Assembly: GCA_964019695.1 (NCBI GenBank)
Contig: OZ026520.1
Location: 31,964,120-32,028,119, forward strand
Length of the DNA: 64,000 nt
Direction: 5' to 3'
Source of the DNA: Loripinus fragilis
Taxonomy: Eukaryota; Mollusca; Bivalvia; Lucinida; Lucinidae
Below the pieces are notes generated by a model. That model saw only the letters and a program-made list of their open reading frames with translations, was not told the origin of the DNA and searched no databases. Both the position numbers and the translations under genes were made by a program. Of the stretch, positions 29,301 through 35,300 are shown piece after piece (positions within the stretch are counted from its first letter, which is position 1; every line of letters begins with the position of its first letter).

Positions 29301-32300
29301 AGTATATTGATTGTACAGTCGATGGAGTTTGTACTAGCTGGTCATGCCTATCTGTCCTCTATTTAGCGTATACAGTGTACCAAGGTGGCCAATCACGTGG
29401 TCTGCCTGATTTGGTTCACATACTTTACAAACCAGTAATCGGACATCACATAAGGAAAGCCGTTCATAACTTTCGTTATAGTAAGTCAAATTTTATGCTG
29501 TATAGTGCAAAAAAACTCAATTTTTTCTGCACAAGACTGTCTAAAATATTCTTCTGGGAATGCTATAGTTTTCCAGATTACCTCGAACAACTGAAGTGTG
29601 TACCTAATCGCGGAGATCTTTCCGTTTTTTCTTCATTTGTTCAAGGTAATCTTGAAAACTACAACATAACCAGGAGAAACTTTGTACAGTCTTGTGCAGA
29701 AAAATGTGAGGAGGTTTTTGCACTTTACCGCATTTAATTTGACTTAGTATGACGAAAGTTATGAACGATTTTACTGGTTCAGGAAATCCGTGAACCAAAT
29801 TATGCTGACCATGTGATTGGCCACCTTGATGTACATATATACACAATTTTTCTTGCCAAAATGTTCTATTTTTTATGAATTTTCTATTTTCAGATCTCAT
29901 TCTTAGACTATATGTGCTACATTCCTCTCTTCCTGTCCATGCATGACAATATATGTGACAATCCATTAGACATGTCTAACCAGAAATACACAAGACCACC
30001 AAGACAGAGACCAGCCTCGGTATGTATGGTTATGTGTGGATGCAGAGGGGGCGGGAAGGGGGTCTCTATCCCCTATGGAAAATCATAAGTGGCTATACGT
30101 AACCTTTGAAATACTGGTACAGATCCCCCGTGAGAAGCAATTGGACCCAAAGGGTCCATTTCCTTCTCAATCGAGATCCGTACGACCCTCTGTGAAATAG
30201 AGTTGTTGATTTTAAAAGAAAAAAATTGTCACCACCCCCCCCCCACCACCACCACCACTACTAGAGGGAATTTTCTGGATCCGCATGTATAGTTAATGCT
30301 TTTAAAACCATAACACGTTTCTGTTAGTTCTCTGATTTAAGTCTTGTAAAATATATCAAATGTTAATCCCTTTAGACCAATAGAATTTTCAATTAATCTA
30401 CAAACAAAAAATCAGAGTGGTCCGTCATATAATTTTATTGGTCACATGTTATAATTTCCAAAAATTATTAAATTTATTTTTCTGAAGATTGATATTATCT
30501 TAGCAAACAAAGCAGACCCTGGTGCAATGCTACATATGCGGTATTGCATGAGATGTTGTTTATTATTGAACATGTGCAAGTGCCTCTAATAAAAGTGTTT
30601 TTGATCAAAAAATACCAAAACCACACACCACAGATTAACCAACGGCACAGTTAGGGTGAGTCACTAAACATTGACTGTCCCAAGATATCTGGAAGACAGT
30701 TAAAATAAAGCAATCAGTCTAATACCAAAAATAGTAAGTGGGTATGATCAGGAAATACCACAGTCACAAACTGCAGACAAACTTGTGTCATCGTGAGGAA
30801 GAGCCACACAGCAATCACAAGACGCCAGAAAGACAAACAAAGCAACCAGCTTTCTCTTTCCTATAGAGATGATTGCAAAACTAGAATGGACACAAATTAA
30901 ATCACAACAAAACATAGAACAATTACAGAATCTCACAATTGGAGTAACAATCAACAACAAATCAACAACAGAACACAAGAAAGTTATCAAGATACTTCAT
31001 TGTGTAAGGCAAATGCACATGTAAGTGGCATTCAAAGAATTATGATTATGTAATTGTGCCTCTAATATTTTTCTCATCTGCAAACATATTCATACAACAA
31101 TTCTGTACAAACATTCTGACTATGTGACCATGAATCTGGATTCAGGTGAAAAGATCTATTTCTATATAGTTTTGCTTACGAGGCATGATCGAAAAGTTTT
31201 TGGTCCAATATGCTTTGGTGAGGTTCATTGACTTAAAATTGTTGTCAATAGGTCATTTAATCTAATTGAAGGACATTAGGAGTGTGAAAAGCATGTGGTG
31301 ATGCTTGGTTGATTATGTAAAGCACTTTTAATAGAAGAGGGTGTGCCACATTTGCAAAATGGAGAAACTTGAGATCAGAGCGGTTATCAAGTACTTCTCT
31401 AAGAAAGGAATGCCTCCCAAGAAAATTCATGAAAGCAAGGAAGAGGGCAAAGATGAAGACTTCATGGAAACCCTTGGGAAGGAGTCTCCTTCTTATAGCA
31501 CAGTGAAAAAATGGGCAGCAGAGGTTAAGAAGGGGAGAGAAAGTGTTAGGATGATGGACGGTCTGGCCACCCTAAAGATGCCACGGTTTATGAAAATGTC
31601 AAGGTCGTGCATACCCTGGTTATGTATGATAGGAGGCGAGACTTGCTAAGTTTTGGGGCAGTACAATCAATCTTAACCAACATCTTAGGTATGTCAAAAG
31701 TTTTGACAAGATGAGTGCCACGAATGTTGACCAATCATCAGAAAAGGACTTGGCTCAATATTTCTAGGCATTTCCTGTCTCGCTACGAAGATAATCCAGG
31801 TGATTTTATTGAAAGATGAGACATAAGTTCACGACTTTGATCCAGAGTCAAAAATGCAGAGCAAAAACGGAAGTACCCTAGTTCACCCCCCTCCTAAGAA
31901 ATGTAAGAGGGTTCATTCAGCAGGGAAGGTGATGGCCTCCATCTCTTGGATAGTCAAGGGGTGATAATGATTGATTACCTTTAGCAAGTTCACAAGATAA
32001 ACGGTGCATATCATGCATGCCAATTGAGGCGGCTACGCCAGGAAATCGCAAGAAAAGGGCGAGGAAAGCTGACTTGTGGTGTTCTGCTCTTGCAGAACAA
32101 CGCCCCTGCCCACTCTTTACAAGTTGTCAAGACTGCTTCGACTGAATGTGGATTTGAAATCCTTCATCATCCCCCATACTCTCCTGATATGGCTCCCTCT
32201 GACTTCTATCTTTTTTCAAAACTGAAATTCCTTCTTCGTGGTGCACAGTATGGAAGCAATGAAGTCGTCTCAGAGGCAGAAAACGAGTACTTGGGGGGAA

Positions 32301-35300
32301 AAGGAAAATGCCTTCTATTCAAAAGGGATAAGAAAGCTCAAGCAGAGATGGGCTAAATGCATTGCCTTGAGGGGATATTGAAAAGTAATGGTCAAATTTA
32401 AATTCCTGAAGTACAAGGGGCAGAGGACCTTTTGATCATCCCTCGTATTACCGATCTGAGTTTATGACTTAAGATTGACAGTATGAACCCTATGCCAAAC
32501 TGATTTAACCCAGGTGTGGCTACTCCTGACTGAGTAGTTTGACCTCGGCTTACTCTGAAAACCATTATGTTATTACATTTTAGATACATTGCAAGGTATT
32601 CACATGAACCTGTTCAAGTTGGTAAATAGATATGACAGGAAGTACGTGTGTTCTAACCTTTTCCCTTTTAAGACCAATTGAATTTCCCGTTATGTAAGAT
32701 ACAGTTAGGTCAGGATGGCACAGTGAGGGCCACAGTTTTTATTTCTGGTAAAATATTGTTTTTCTTTTTAATCGTAGCAAACAGTGTAGACCCTGATTAA
32801 ATGCAGCATTATGCTGCATTTCATCTGGGTCTGCACTGCTTGGCAAAGTACTTTTCAGGGGTAACTTGTATACAAAGGCTTCATGAATCAGACAGGAAGT
32901 GAATTTTCTTACAATTTTGGGTAAACATGTGCATTATTTTTTCAGGTACAACGTGACATGAATCCCCTGGGGTGTCAATTAACAAAAGCGTCAGCCTATT
33001 GGACAAGAAAGAGGGCAATGGAGGAAATGATGGATAATAGCAACAACTCCAGACAAATGTCTCAGCGCTACATGAAAATACTCAACAAATATAAATCTGA
33101 TAAACTCACAAGGTATGAAAATGGCCGGGACACAAGAAAACCTGACATTAGGGTTTCCAACAAAGCAAGGCTCAAACAAGTCTCTTCAACTACAGAGACT
33201 AGCGAGAAAGTTAAAATTTAGCCTGTAGCAAGTCTAGATGTGATACTTTCCACTACGCAAATGATAACAAAGGCGTCAATCATACTGTGCGAATGCGCAG
33301 ACTGGTCTGTGCAGTGGTTGTTCGCAGGCCCCAAAGACATGTTTTTTCTCACGTCAAAGCTCATGCAATATACGCTTTCCTGAAGCAATAGCAACAACTC
33401 TAGACCAATGTCTCAGCGCTTTATGATATTCTTAGTTAAATCTAATTAAATATTTTTGTCTCCAAGCAACGTATTTATGCACGTTTGGTGGAGACCAACC
33501 TACTGGTTAAGACGACAGAGCTCACAAAAGATTTATTTTACAGATTTAAAGAGATGGTGACCTTGAAAATTAGATGACTTGAAAAATAGGTCATAGTCGC
33601 CAAAATAATATGAACTCTTCTTCTTACCACAATGATATGATACATAAAGTTAAGGGGATATTGCTTTCAAAAGCTCTTACTTGTATGAAATATTTCCTGA
33701 AAAACGAAAATGGTTATGTTACCAAGGAGACGGATACCTTTGGCTATAGTGATATATTGACGATTTATACATTTCACACAGATCATATTACGCCCCAACA
33801 TACAGCTTTTGAGTACTCTGCAGCATGCTTATCATTCGTTTGTGAGTTACTTCCTGGTTTAATTCCGTTTGCAATATTGTGACACACTGGGTGAACTTTA
33901 GAGAAAAACATTTACATAATTATATACTATAATTATCCTACTACAATATGGGGAAGTGTTTTCGCCCAAACGTACAAATTTCTGGTAGGAAAAAATATTT
34001 TCCAATATTTGCTTTTAATTTTTTTAAGGTCAAAAGCAAAATATGTAAATAATATCAGAACTACATATAATTGGGTCAAAATACTTTCCCATATTGTAGT
34101 TGGATAAATGTAGTTCTTGTTCAAAGAACATTTCTTTGTTAACAGTTTTATCCTAAATTCACTCAGTATTCCACAATATTGTAAACTGAATCAAACAAGG
34201 AAGTACCTCTACAACGACTGATAAGCGTGCTGCAGTGTGCTCAAAAGCTGTATGTTTGGGCGTAAAGTTATCTGTGTGAGATGTATAATTGTTCATACAA
34301 GAATAAAGCCAAAGGTATCCATATCCATGATAAAATAGTCATTTTTGTTTATACAGGAAAAAAGTTTATTCAAGTAAGAGCTTTTTGAAAGCAATATTTC
34401 CTGAACTAGAATATATTTTTCAATTCTAGAGATATCTTACAAAACCCTATTTTGGTGAAAATTTGACATTTCGAAACGTTGGTGTGACATAAAAAAGGAG
34501 GTCAATGTCACCAAAATCAAATCAACTATAAACCCTCTCATAACAATATTTCTATGCAAGTTTGGTTAAAATTGAACTAACAGTTCGGAAGATAATGTGT
34601 TGAAATGGCTTATTTATACAGTCTTTATAGTATGGTGACCTTGAAAAATATGTAAAGTTCACCATACTATAAAGTTTTTTCAAACCTTCCAACAGTGCAT
34701 CTATGCAAAAAGTTAGCTAGTATGATCAGGAAATACCACAATCCCACACTGTAGACCAACCCACGGCACTGTGAGGAAGAGTCACAGAACATTTATAGAG
34801 ACAATACATTTGGTTTGATCAAAATCCAAGCATATATAAAATTTGGTGAAATTATGTCAATTGGTTCTCAATAAATTGAGTGAAAATTTATTTAAGAATC
34901 AATTTTACAGAATTTCACCAAATTTTATATACTATAACAATAATGAAACGTCCCTTTTTCATGTTCCCCTATCTTTCAATCCAGTTAAAATGTCGAAACA
35001 AAAAAAGCCTAAATGTTTCTCAAACTTCTGGCACATGAAAATTGGTCAGTATTGGTTTTATCTTCTTCTCCAGAAGAATGATTGAACGTAGTGTAAAAAC
35101 AGCTTTTTCCTTTATCAACAGGAAGGTACTAGTCAAAATGAGACACATTTAGCATTATTTAAGACAAGTCAGCATCAAAACAATTGATATTGGCATTTAT
35201 CTGATGATTTATTTGTGGGGTAGGGGGTATAAAACATAGATTTAGTGAACTAAAAAATGGTCTTGAAAACCAATATTTGGTCTTCTTTTTAAGTGGCCGC

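Noticed and set aside
29375..29966. Two 120-codon ORFs on opposite strands
   Set aside because: They are mirror images of the arms of one palindrome. The minus-strand one also runs across gene A exon 15.
32024..32356. 110-codon ORF as an intact transposase
   Set aside because: It is only the C-terminal part of a mariner transposase with a lost catalytic Asp and frameshifts elsewhere.
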